A program made the translations under genes and the position numbers. A stretch of DNA of 64,000 nt, from the NCBI GenBank assembly GCA_963728825.1, contig CAVSLA010000006.1:124001-188000 (forward strand), in the 5' to 3' direction. Position 1 is the stretch's first letter. Each line of letters opens with the position of its first letter. The notes under the pieces were generated by a model that was given only the letters and a program-made list of their open reading frames with translations, had not been told where the DNA came from and did no database searches. The DNA is from CAVREM01 sp963728825. GTDB taxonomy: Bacteria > Acidobacteriota > Vicinamibacteria > Vicinamibacterales > CAVVIG01. Positions 1 to 7,402 of the stretch are shown one piece after another.

Positions 1-186
1 CCAGGCACGGCGCAGCAAGCCACGTTCTCAGGTTCTTCACGTCAGGCATCTCCTTGTGCCGCCCGGAGGCGGCCCTTCCAGCGGAACAGGAGATCAACCG
101 CAGTGCCAGACGCGGAGAGCCCGGAACGCGAGGAATTGGCGGGATTTCCGCGGCGCGCGGCGTGTGCGGGCGCGCTCATGCGGCAC

Positions 187-210
187 AGCCGCACGGCACA
201 CTGTGCGGCT
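187..210. repeat. Inverted repeat downstream of the NtrC-type gene
   Basis: Arms AGCCGCAC (187-194) and GTGCGGCT (203-210) are a perfect 8-bp inverted repeat with an 8-nt loop. It lies 7 bp past the stop of the leftward activator gene, so it could be a transcription end hairpin, but no T-run follows it on either strand. The rest of 1-216 shows no convincing gene. Confidence 0.4.
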
Positions 211-216
211 CCGCCC

Positions 217-1632
217 CTACTTCGAGAGGCGCTTCAGCTTTTCGACCAGCGTCGTCCGTTTGAGGTTGAGGAGACGGGCCGCCTGCCCCTTGTTCCCACC
301 GGTGCGCTCGAGCGAGCGTTGAATCAGGTCGCGTTCGATCGACGCGATGAACCCGTCGAGATCGAGCCCTTCGTCGGGCAGGGCCACCGCCGCCGCGACG
401 GGACCTGGATCGGCATGCACCATTTCGGGCGGCAGATCGCCGACATCAATCTGTGAACGCCCGGCGCTGACCGCGACCGCACGCTCGATCGCGTTCTCCA
501 GTTGCCGGACGTTGCCGGGCCAGTGATACGACATCAGCCGGCGCATCGCTTCCTGCGAAACGGTGAGGGGCGGGCGCAGCGCCGGTGTGCCGCCAGGCGG
601 AGCGTTGAGATCGATCGGACGATAGCGCTCGAGAAAGTGCTGCACCAGCAGCGGGATGTCCTCTTTCCGATCGCGCAGCGGCGGCAGCTGCATCGGGATG
701 ACGTTCAGACGGTAGTAGAGGTCTTCCGCGGAACGTGCCCTCGGCCACCATGCGGCTCAGGTCGCTGTTGGTGGCGGCGATCACGCGAACATCCACTTTG
801 ATCGTGTGGGTGTCGCCGACCCGCTCGAACTCACGCTCCTGCAGGGCGCGCAGCAGCTTCATCTGCAGCGCCGGCGCTCATCGTGCCGACCTCGTCGAGG
901 AACAGCGTGCCTTTGTGCGCCTGCTCGAAACGGCCCTGCCGGTTGCCGACGGCGCCGGTGAAGGCGCCGCGCACATGACCGAACAGCTCTGCTTCGAGCA
1001 GCGTTTCCGGAATGGCGCTGCAGTTCAGCGCGACGAAGCGATGCATCCGCCGCGGGCTGCTGTGATGGATCGCGCGCGCGACGACTTCTTTGCCGGTGCC
1101 GGTTTCGCCGGTAATCAGGATGGTGCTGCTGGTCGGCGCGACCGTTTCGAGCAGTTGAAAGAGCCGCTTCATCGCCCCGCTCTTGCCGATCAGCCCTTCG
1201 AAGCGGTAACGCGCATCGAGCTGCGCGCGCAGGTAGGCGTTCTCCGACTTCAGCCGCCGCTGCTCGAGTGCCGCATCGAGCACGTGACGGAGCTCCTCGA
1301 ATTGAAACGGCTTGTTGACGAAATCCCAGGCGCCGCGGCTTGATCGCCAGATCGAACGCCTCTTTGTGCGTGCCGTAGCCGGTGATCACGATTGCCACGA
1401 TCTCCGGATACCGTTCGACCGCGGCGTCGACGACCGCCGCGCCATCGATGCCCGGCAGGCGCAGGTCGGTGATGATGATGTCGAACGCAAACTCCGCGAG
1501 CCGACCGATCGCTTCTTCACCGGAGCTTGCCTCCGCGACGTGATAGCCGCGGTCCGACAGCTGTTCGGCGACCGCCTGGCGGAGCGCCACTTCGTCCTCG
1601 ACGAGCAGCAGATGTTTAGCCGTATCAGTCAT
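217..1632 (-). pseudogene. NtrC-family sigma-54-dependent response regulator, three +1 frameshifts
   Basis: Receiver, AAA+ and Fis-type HTH domains are read in order but in different frames. The receiver has the phosphoacceptor in IITDLRLPG. The AAA+ part shows the Walker A GETGTGKE, the sigma-54 contact loop GAFTGA and Walker B GTLFLDEVG. The C-terminus ends with the Fis-like GNKGQAARLLNLKRTTL helix pair. Deleting one base near 1338, 872 and 733 restores one 470-residue protein, and 1416-3 is divisible by three, as expected. It should activate sigma-54 promoters on phosphorylation; its kinase may be the hybrid kinase at 3501-5048, but that is inference. It is transcribed divergently from the small HTH gene. 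The frameshifts look like sequence errors rather than decay because all motifs are intact. Confidence 0.85.
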
Positions 1633-1641
1633 TTACGAAAG

Positions 1642-1690
1642 CGCCAACATTTTGACACACCTGCCCGGCGCGGACCACACAATCTGTGGT
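1642..1690. promoter_or_regulatory. Candidate operators in the divergent ntrC-like / HTH intergenic region
   Basis: CGCCA-N6-TGACA (1642-1657) matches 8 of 10 positions of the CGTCA-N6-TGACG sites upstream of the sigma factor gene (2276-2323), and the 15 bases 1643-1657 match 2309-2323 at 12 positions. A second small palindrome, ACCACA (1674-1679) and TGTGGT (1685-1690), lies beside it. Both are between two divergent regulatory genes, where operators are expected. No binding protein can be named. Confidence 0.4.
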
Positions 1691-1747
1691 GTGCGGGGCC
1701 CTGCAGAGGCGTGCGGATCCCGCCGATACCAACCTCGGAGGCAACTC

Positions 1748-1969
1748 GTGGTTGAACGAAAAACAATTTCGATCATGAAGGCGTGCGAGCTCGTCGGAGT
1801 CAGCCGGCGCACCATCTACAACTGGCTGTCATCCGGGAAGATCGAGTACGTCCGCACGGCAGGCGGCTCGGTGCGCATCTTCGTCGATACTCTCTGGCGC
1901 GATCCGCAGCGCGGCGATCGTCCTGCCGTAGAGTCGATGTGGCAGGCGGAAGAGCGGAAACCCGCTTGA
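1748..1969 (+). CDS. Small MerR/excisionase-type HTH DNA-binding protein
   Basis: The predicted 73-residue protein opens with a helix-turn-helix of the HTH_17/excisionase (BldC-like) type: ISIMKACELVGVSRRTIYNW, then a wing-like GGSVRIF segment. The GTG at 1748 is chosen because CGGAGG lies 6-7 bases upstream, and no other start in the frame has a ribosome binding site. The C-terminal 25 residues are charged and look unstructured. Such single-domain proteins act as transcription regulators or as phage excision factors; no integrase or phage gene is near, so a regulator is more likely. It sits between an NtrC-type activator and a FliA-like sigma factor and is followed at 2014 by a mini-protein. 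Confidence 0.75.
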   Translation: MVERKTISIMKACELVGVSRRTIYNWLSSGKIEYVRTAGGSVRIFVDTLWRDPQRGDRPAVESMWQAEERKPA

Positions 1970-2013
1970 CGTCTGGTCCGCGCAGCGTTGAAGAATTGCT
2001 TTCGCGTGGACCG

Positions 2014-2217
2014 ATGGACGAAACGCCCGAGCTGAACTTGTTGTTCCACCGGTTGAACAACCAGCTCGGGATAATCCTCGCCCACGCGGAGCTGCTCGAA
2101 GCCAAGACCACCGACGAGATGAATCGCGCGCGCGCCGCACAGGTCGTGGCGAGCGCGCTCGATGCCATGGGTACCGCCAAAGAGATCCGCCGCCTGACGA
2201 CTTTGACGCAGAGCTAG
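2014..2217 (+). CDS. Mini-protein resembling a histidine kinase phosphoacceptor helix
   Basis: A 67-residue product whose middle, LFHRLNNQLGIILAHAELL, resembles the H-box helix of HisKA/HisKA-like domains (H-x-x-N-N pattern), followed by a second amphipathic helix. There is no ATP-binding domain and no receiver. It could be a stand-alone phosphotransfer or dimerisation module, or simply a conserved helical hairpin. The ATG at 2014 is the first good start; the frame is open upstream to the end of the preceding HTH gene (a TTG at 1966 overlaps it), so a longer form of about 83 residues is possible. Function is not known. Confidence 0.5.
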   Translation: MDETPELNLLFHRLNNQLGIILAHAELLEAKTTDEMNRARAAQVVASALDAMGTAKEIRRLTTLTQS

Positions 2218-2275
2218 TCCCTGCCTTCAGCCAGCTACCAGGACCGTCGCCCACTGATCAAAACCGTAGTACTGA

Positions 2276-2323
2276 CGTCATTTTATTGACGTCCAGAGTG
2301 TTCATTTCGTCAACATCTTGACG
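2276..2323. promoter_or_regulatory. Paired CGTCA-N6-TGACG operator-like sites
   Basis: Two sites with the same architecture: CGTCA (2276-2280) with TGACG (2287-2291), and CGTCA (2308-2312) with TGACG (2319-2323). Both have six-base spacers and their centres are exactly 32 bp apart, three helical turns, so a dimeric regulator would bind both on one DNA face. The second site is extended to a 9-bp perfect inverted repeat, TTTCGTCAA (2305-2313) and TTGACGAAA (2318-2326). They lie about 200 bp upstream of the sigma factor start and just upstream of a consensus -10 box. Confidence 0.6.
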
Positions 2324-2349
2324 AAATTTGCGGTGCAACGACCTATAAT
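2318..2349 (+). promoter_or_regulatory. Candidate promoter of the FliA-like sigma factor gene
   Basis: TATAAT at 2344-2349 is a perfect -10 box. TTGACG at 2318-2323 would be a good -35 box but the spacer is 20 bp, longer than the usual 16-18, so activation or an alternative -35 may be involved. The -35 overlaps the operator-like inverted repeat, which suggests regulation. The leader to the start codon at 2532 would be about 175 nt; no riboswitch is recognisable in it. Confidence 0.45.
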
Positions 2350-2531
2350 TTTGTGCTGCGTCGATTCAGTGCACGCAAATAAAGGCAAATAACTCAATGA
2401 CTTAGAGTGCGGCAGAGCTTTCCCGTGCACCGGCGGGGTACACAGACTCGGCAATTGGTACCGCCGTTGCGATGATGCGCAACGCTCAGCAGCATCCACT
2501 TCGGAGCGCTGAGCGCAAAGGAGATTTTGAG

Positions 2532-3477
2532 ATGCGCGCCCAGCCCGTTGCCGCCAGCCAGAATCGCCGTATCGTCGCCGGCCTGCCGTTTGTCGAAGCG
2601 CTGGCCCGCCGCATGGCCGCCTCGATGCCCAACTCGATTGACATCGGCGATCTCGTGCAGGACGGAGTGCTGGGTCTCATCGACGCCGCGCATCGCTTCG
2701 ATGAAGAGCGCGGCATCAAGTTCGAAACCTTCGCGGAACGGCGCGTCCGCGGCGCGATGATCGACGCGCTGCGCCGCGATGCCTGGCCGCGCGGCGTTCG
2801 CCGCCAGCGCCGCGAGCTCGACGCCGCGCGCGAAGCGCTTCGTCGCGAGCTCGGCCACGAGCCGTCGATGGCCGACCTCGCCGCCCGCGATGGGATCTGA
2901 CGAGAAGCGTCTGAGCCGCACCATCGTCCGCATCAATACGATTGAAGCCACCTCGCCGCTCGCGACCGGCGAACACTTCGACGAGTCGTCACTGCCGACC
3001 GCCCTCGTGCCTTCAGAACCGGATGCTCCAGACACCGCCTACGAGAAAGTCGAGACGCGCGAGCGCGTGCGTGCGGCGATCGCCTCGTTGCCGTGGCGCG
3101 AGCGGAAGGTGATCGGCCTCTATTACTACGGCGAAGTGACGATGAAGCAGATCGGCGCCGAGATTGGCGTCAACGAATCGCGCGTGTCGCAGCTCCATGC
3201 GCGGGCGATTCGCCGCCTGCGCGAGGCGCTCGGCGAGATGGGTCCGGCGCAGATGGTCGAACTGCGGCAGGCGCTCGTGGCGTTCACCCGCAAGCCGGTC
3301 ATGGCCAAAGCCGAAATTGCCGCGAAGACGGCGGCAGCGGTGGGCGACAAGAAGGGCGAGGCGCAGGGCGTCGTGCTGGCCTACAAACCGGCCGACAAAC
3401 GTCAACCGGCGCGCACGGCTCCGGCGCTCAAGGTCGCGCCGCCGCGGCAGCGCACGGCCATCGCCGCGGCCCGCTAG
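2532..3477 (+). CDS. FliA/WhiG-type sigma-70 family factor, one +1 frameshift
   Basis: Region 2 is clear (IDIGDLVQDGVLGLIDAAHRF, then the -10 recognition helix FETFAERRVRGAMIDALR), followed by region 3 and the region 4 HTH (LPWRERKVIGLYYYGEVTMK, VNESRVSQLHARAIRRLR). This arrangement is that of FliA/sigma-28 and WhiG factors. ATG 2532 is preceded by AAGGAG eight bases upstream, better than the in-frame ATG at 2472. One extra G near 2893 breaks the frame; removing it gives 314 residues. The last about 75 residues, Ala/Lys/Arg-rich, are an unusual basic tail beyond region 4. No flagellar genes are in the window. No anti-sigma factor is adjacent. Confidence 0.85.
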
Positions 3478-3496
3478 TGTCCCGGCCGGGACACTA
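3475..3496. terminator. Perfect 22-bp palindrome between convergent genes
   Basis: TAGTGTCCCGG followed directly by CCGGGACACTA. It begins with the stop codon of the sigma factor gene and ends 4 bp before the end of the leftward hybrid kinase gene, a typical place for a bidirectional transcription end. The hairpin has no T-run, so intrinsic termination is uncertain. Confidence 0.45.
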
Positions 3497-3500
3497 GTCG

Positions 3501-5048
3501 TCACCAGGGCGCATCACCGGTCTTCTGCCAGAGACCGTCGCGCACGGTCTTCAACAGATCGGCGAGCCTGAATGGCTTTTCCAGCCACGGGCAGCCGGTT
3601 TCGCGCAGAAACTGCTCCGCCTGCGTACCGGCCACGTCGCCGGTGACGAAAATCATCCGGCTGCGCAGCTCCGGCACCGCCTCCACCAGTGACGCGTAGA
3701 ACGCCTGGCCGTCGAGGCGCGGCATCTTCAGGTCGCAAATCACCAGATCGAACGGCTGCCGCTTGATGCGCTCGAGCGCCTGCTCGCCGTCGGCAGCATG
3801 CTCCACCACATACCCCGCATCGACCAGCGCATCCGAAACAGCTGCCGCGAGAGCGGCCTCGTCTTCGACTACGAGAATCGATTTGCCGGGCACCCCTTCG
3901 GTGGACACTTTGAGGGGCCGCGTGGTGCTGACTGACGGATACTGCCCGCCGCCGACCGGCAGCTCGACATAGAAGGACGCGCCGCGGCCGGCCCTCGATT
4001 CGAGCCTGATTCGTCCCGCGTGCTCCTGCACGATGGCATAGGCCACGGTCAGGCCGAGGCCGGTCCCCTGCCCCACTTCCTTGGTCGTGAAGAACGGATC
4101 GAAAATTTTCGGCTGCAGGTCGTCAGGAATGCCTGGCCCATCGTCATTGATTTCGAGGACGACCGATTCCTGGGACGGGTCGTGCCAGGTGCGCACCACC
4201 AGGGTGCCGCGGCCGTTTGACGAGAGCATCGCCTGCTCGGCGTTGATGATCAGGTTGAGCAGCACCTGCTGCACCTGATGCCCATCGGCAAACACCTGCG
4301 GCAGGCCGGCGGCAAGCGCGTCGATGACTGCAACGTTCGACACGTGCTGTTCGTAGGCGCGCAGCGCCAGCGTCTCGCGCACCACCTGATTGACATCCAC
4401 CATCGCGCGCGTCGTCTGCCGCTTGCGCGCGAACGTCAGCAGGTTACGAACGATGCGGGCTGCGCGTTGTGACTCGCTGAGGATGGTGTCGAGTCCGCGC
4501 CGGAGCGACGGGTCGAGGGTCTCCTTGTCGGACAGCCGCTCGGCCCAGCTGTGGATTGTCGCCAGCGGGTTGTTCAGCTCGTGAGCGACGCCCGAGATCG
4601 TCTGCCCGAGCGCCGCCATTTTTTCGGCCTGCAGCAGCTGGTGGTAGATGTCACGCGTCTCGTCGTCGAGCTTTTTTCGCTCGCTGACGTCTCGGAAGAG
4701 CGCTTCGACGCGGACGCTGCCATCGTCTCCGGCCGGATCGGCGCGGCCGGTCACCTCCACCCAGACGGCCGTTTCGTCGGCGCGACGAAGCCGGAGCAGG
4801 TAATGTGCGACCGATCCGTCGCTCAGGAGACGCTCAACGAGCGCAACGCGCGCCTGCGGGTCGACGAAGCGATCGGGATCGAAGGGGCGGACCTTTTCTT
4901 CTGACGTCTCGCTGCCGTAGCCGAAGATCAGCTTCAGGTGGGGGTTGGCCGCAAAGGTGACGCTCGACTCGCTGCCGATCGTCCCTATGTACACACCTTC
5001 GTCGACCGCCTCGAACAGCCGTGCGAATGCCGCCGCTCGCCCATCCAC
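3501..5048 (-). CDS. Hybrid sensor histidine kinase (PAS-HisKA-HATPase-REC)
   Basis: Predicted 515 residues and soluble. A PAS domain occupies about 10-125 and is followed by a dimerisation domain with the phosphoacceptor in GVAHELNNP (His156). The ATPase domain shows the N box LNLIINAEQ, G1 NDDGPGIP and G2 GTGLGL. The C-terminal receiver has its acceptor Asp near 439 in ICDLKMPRLDG. This is the NtrB-like class of kinases that pair with sigma-54 activators, which fits the NtrC-type gene at 217-1632. The frame is open for another 67 codons upstream, but these overlap the preceding gene and look like shadow sequence. GTG 5048 is the first start clear of that gene (CTG 5063 would overlap its stop). 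Confidence 0.85.
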   Translation of the reverse strand: MDGRAAAFARLFEAVDEGVYIGTIGSESSVTFAANPHLKLIFGYGSETSEEKVRPFDPDRFVDPQARVALVERLLSDGSVAHYLLRLRRADETAVWVEVTGRADPAGDDGSVRVEALFRDVSERKKLDDETRDIYHQLLQAEKMAALGQTISGVAHELNNPLATIHSWAERLSDKETLDPSLRRGLDTILSESQRAARIVRNLLTFARKRQTTRAMVDVNQVVRETLALRAYEQHVSNVAVIDALAAGLPQVFADGHQVQQVLLNLIINAEQAMLSSNGRGTLVVRTWHDPSQESVVLEINDDGPGIPDDLQPKIFDPFFTTKEVGQGTGLGLTVAYAIVQEHAGRIRLESRAGRGASFYVELPVGGGQYPSVSTTRPLKVSTEGVPGKSILVVEDEAALAAAVSDALVDAGYVVEHAADGEQALERIKRQPFDLVICDLKMPRLDGQAFYASLVEAVPELRSRMIFVTGDVAGTQAEQFLRETGCPWLEKPFRLADLLKTVRDGLWQKTGDAPW

Positions 5049-5059
5049 GGGCTTCGGGG

Positions 5060-5689
5060 TCAGTGTGTACCGTGCGCACCTGCGGCAGGCGGTTTCGGCG
5101 TTCCCATCCGACCGCCAGGGGAGACAGCGCCGAATTCCTTGTCGATTGCCGCGCGAATGTCGCGGACCGAAGCGCCCGACTCGAACATCTGCCGGGATCG
5201 ATTGGCGACGTCGATGCAGACCGCGCACTCGACGCCGTGCTCGTCCCACGCGACAACGTCACCCTTCTCGTCGCGCTGCTTGACGAAGCAGTCGGAATTC
5301 GCGCCGTGACCCGAGCGTTCGCAGCCGCAGAAGCACGGCACGTAGCTCAGGATCTCAGGATGATCGGCGGCGAAGCGGTATGCGGCCGTAATCACCTCTT
5401 GCGAGCGGGGCGGCGCATAGCCTTGAAACGGAATGGCCGGCAGCGAGGCATGCTTGCGTGGCCCGAGCTTGGCTGCCGCTTCGGCGCGCGCCACGGCGCG
5501 TGGATCGGCCTGCGCATTCTGATCGGCTGCGGTCGAGGTCGCGCTTGTCGAGTCCTCGCCTCCGCTGAAAACCAGCGCGCCGATGCCGACTACGGCGACC
5601 AGAACGGCGCCGATGATCCATGGGTTGAATGAGGACGTCGTCGGTGTGGGAGCCGCCGTCGTGGTGTTTTTGGCTTTCTTTTTGCCCAT
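5060..5689 (-). CDS. Membrane-anchored PCYCGC-motif protein
   Basis: 209 residues. A short Lys-rich cytoplasmic start, then a membrane segment (about 23-43, WIIGAVLVAVVGIGALVFSG), then an exported domain with the signature PCFCGCERSGH and further cysteines (NSDCFVK, GVECAVCIDVA). This matches the PCYCGC family of exported proteins, whose members are thought to bind metal or redox cofactors; the activity is unknown. It lies immediately upstream of the hybrid kinase on the same strand (11-bp gap) and may be co-transcribed with it, so a sensing partner role is possible but unproven. Confidence 0.7.
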   Translation of the reverse strand: MGKKKAKNTTTAAPTPTTSSFNPWIIGAVLVAVVGIGALVFSGGEDSTSATSTAADQNAQADPRAVARAEAAAKLGPRKHASLPAIPFQGYAPPRSQEVITAAYRFAADHPEILSYVPCFCGCERSGHGANSDCFVKQRDEKGDVVAWDEHGVECAVCIDVANRSRQMFESGASVRDIRAAIDKEFGAVSPGGRMGTPKPPAAGAHGTH

Positions 5690-5748
5690 AGCGGCACATT
5701 GTATCGTGTTTGCCAGCCTCCCGGCTTCCGGCTACAGTCGGGGATTCC

Positions 5749-6618
5749 GTGACGCGCGCATACCTGGCGTGGGCTGCGGTGTGCGTGATCTGGGGCACGA
5801 CCTACCTCGGTATCCGCATCGCCCTGGAAACGATCCCTCCGTTCCTCATGGGGGCGCTGCGGTGGTTAGCGGCAGGCTGCCTTCTGATCGCCATCCTGAA
5901 GCTTCGCGGGGAGGCCCTTCCCGGTCGACGTTCCTGGCCCTCGCTGGCGGTGCTCGGGATATTGATGATTGCGGTGGGGAACGGTGGCGTGGTCTGGGCC
6001 GAGCAGTCGGTGCCAAGCGGTCTGACCGCCGTCCTCGTTTCGAGCGCACCGTTCTGGATGGTCGGCATCGAACGGCTGCTGCCAAATGGAGAACGACTGA
6101 CCGTCCGCCACCTGGTCGGACTTGCGATCGGGTTCTGCGGGATCGTCGTTCTGGTGTGGCCTGAACTGCGGCTCGGCGACTCGAACAGATTTCTGACGGG
6201 GATCGTGGCGACGCAGCTGTCCTGCCTCGGCTGGGCGGTCGGGACAGCCTACGCGAGACGGCGCAGCCGCGACGAAAATGTGCTGGCAGGAGTCGCGATC
6301 CAGATGATCGCTGCGGGCCTCTGCCTATGGATTCCAGCCCTGATCTTCGGCGAGTGGGCCCAGCTGTCCTTGTCGAATCGGACGCTGGCCGCGTTCATCT
6401 ACCTGATGATCATGGGCTCGATCGTCGGATTCTCGGCGTACGCCTACGCGCTGAAGCATCTGCCGGTCGCGACAGTCTCGCTTTACGCGTACGTGAATCC
6501 AGTGATCGCCGTGCTGCTCGGGACGTTCGTGCTCCGCGAGCCGTTCAGCGCGCGCATCGTCGTCGCGTGCGCTTTCGTGCTCGCGGGCACCGCCATCGTC
6601 AAACGCGCCGAGGCGTAA
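5749..6618 (+). CDS. EamA/DMT-superfamily transporter (YedA-like)
   Basis: 289 residues with about ten hydrophobic helices arranged as two EamA repeats. The first helix carries the family motif VIWGTTYLGIRIAL. The second repeat ends with PVIAVLLGTFVLREP. Members export amino acids or small metabolites across the inner membrane; the substrate cannot be read from sequence. GTG 5749, with GGGGA a few bases upstream, puts the start directly before helix one as in homologues; a TTG at 5710 would add 13 residues. It is divergent from the PCYCGC gene and convergent with the small membrane protein at 6621. Confidence 0.85.
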   Translation: MTRAYLAWAAVCVIWGTTYLGIRIALETIPPFLMGALRWLAAGCLLIAILKLRGEALPGRRSWPSLAVLGILMIAVGNGGVVWAEQSVPSGLTAVLVSSAPFWMVGIERLLPNGERLTVRHLVGLAIGFCGIVVLVWPELRLGDSNRFLTGIVATQLSCLGWAVGTAYARRRSRDENVLAGVAIQMIAAGLCLWIPALIFGEWAQLSLSNRTLAAFIYLMIMGSIVGFSAYAYALKHLPVATVSLYAYVNPVIAVLLGTFVLREPFSARIVVACAFVLAGTAIVKRAEA

Positions 6619-6620
6619 CG

Positions 6621-6770
6621 TCAGACGACGCGTCGGCCGGCAACCAACCTCACGAGGAAGAGGATGATCGCGATGACCAGCAGTACGTAGATGAAGTTGC
6701 CAAGAGTGTAGCCGCTGACCACGCCGAGCAGCCACAGCACGAGGAGAATAATCGCAATCGTTTCCAACAC
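6621..6770 (-). CDS. Small two-helix membrane protein (lmo0937/DUF5670-like)
   Basis: 49 residues, nearly all hydrophobic: ETIAIILLVLWLLGVVSGY, a short polar turn, then FIYVLLVIAIILFLVRLVAG and a basic end. This is the pattern of the lmo0937 family of tiny membrane proteins, often stress-associated, with no known activity. GTG 6770 is chosen because AGGAGG sits 7-8 bases upstream; longer readings in the frame are not plausible. Confidence 0.7.
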   Translation of the reverse strand: MLETIAIILLVLWLLGVVSGYTLGNFIYVLLVIAIILFLVRLVAGRRVV

Positions 6771-6891
6771 GGCTGTTTCCTCCTTGGGCGCGCTGTATGA
6801 GCGCGACCCGTTGAGCGTGGAAGTGCAACACGGGTGCCGCTGAACGGTCGAGGTGGCCGGGTCGGCCGTAGGCTTGCCTCCGTAGCGCGCG

Positions 6892-7380
6892 TCAGCGCGC
6901 GGAGGCCGGACCGAGGGCAAACGTCATCGTGCCGTCGACGACACGCTGACCGTCGACTCGGGCGATGCCCTTGAGCAGTCCCATGCGGCTGCGCAGGCGA
7001 ATCACGGTGGCTTCGATCTCGACGACGTCGCCAGGACGAACGGGCCGGCGGTAGCGCACGCGCTCGATGCCGGCGAAGAAGGGCAGCCGCTGCCGATTTT
7101 CGGGCTTGGCGAGAACCAGGATCGCACCCACCTGCGCGATGGCTTCCGTGAGGATCGTTGGCGGCAGTGTCGGGGCACCGCCCGCCGTGTGCGACAGGTA
7201 GCGCTCGTTGAGCGAGACGTTCTTGATGCCGACAATCCGCTTGTCGACTTCGAGCTCGGTGATGCGATCCACCAGGAGGAACGGGTAGCGGTGCGGCAGA
7301 ATCCGCTCGATGGCCGCGTAGTCCAGCGGCAGCGTCAACTCCATCGCCGAAGCACCCGCTCTGTCCTGCGCATCCATCAT
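6892..7380 (-). CDS. fabZ: FabZ-like hotdog-fold 3-hydroxyacyl-ACP dehydratase
   Basis: 162 residues, the size of FabZ. The N-terminal ILPHRYPFLLVDRI motif carries the catalytic histidine, and TEAIAQ carries the expected glutamate. The usual HFPG...PGVL signature between them is replaced by SHTAGGAPTLPPTIL, so this may be a divergent FabZ or a related dehydratase. FabZ removes water from 3-hydroxyacyl-ACP in fatty acid elongation. No lpx or fab gene is adjacent. The start may be the ATG at 7380 or the one at 7344, just before the conserved part. It is divergent from the PP2C phosphatase, with only 22 bp between them. Confidence 0.7.
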   Translation of the reverse strand: MMDAQDRAGASAMELTLPLDYAAIERILPHRYPFLLVDRITELEVDKRIVGIKNVSLNERYLSHTAGGAPTLPPTILTEAIAQVGAILVLAKPENRQRLPFFAGIERVRYRRPVRPGDVVEIEATVIRLRSRMGLLKGIARVDGQRVVDGTMTFALGPASAR

Positions 7381-7402
7381 CGGGCATTATAGTAGGCATT
7401 CC

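Noticed and set aside
54..456. Rightward small ORFs at the left end
   Set aside because: They lie over the C-terminus and downstream part of the leftward NtrC-type gene and have the composition of GC-rich shadow frames.
1748..1969. Prophage excisionase
   Set aside because: No integrase, attachment site or phage gene is near; a small transcription regulator is simpler.
2872..2910. Programmed ribosomal frameshift in the sigma factor gene
   Set aside because: No slippery heptamer or conserved stimulatory structure is evident, and +1 errors occur throughout the window in unrelated genes.
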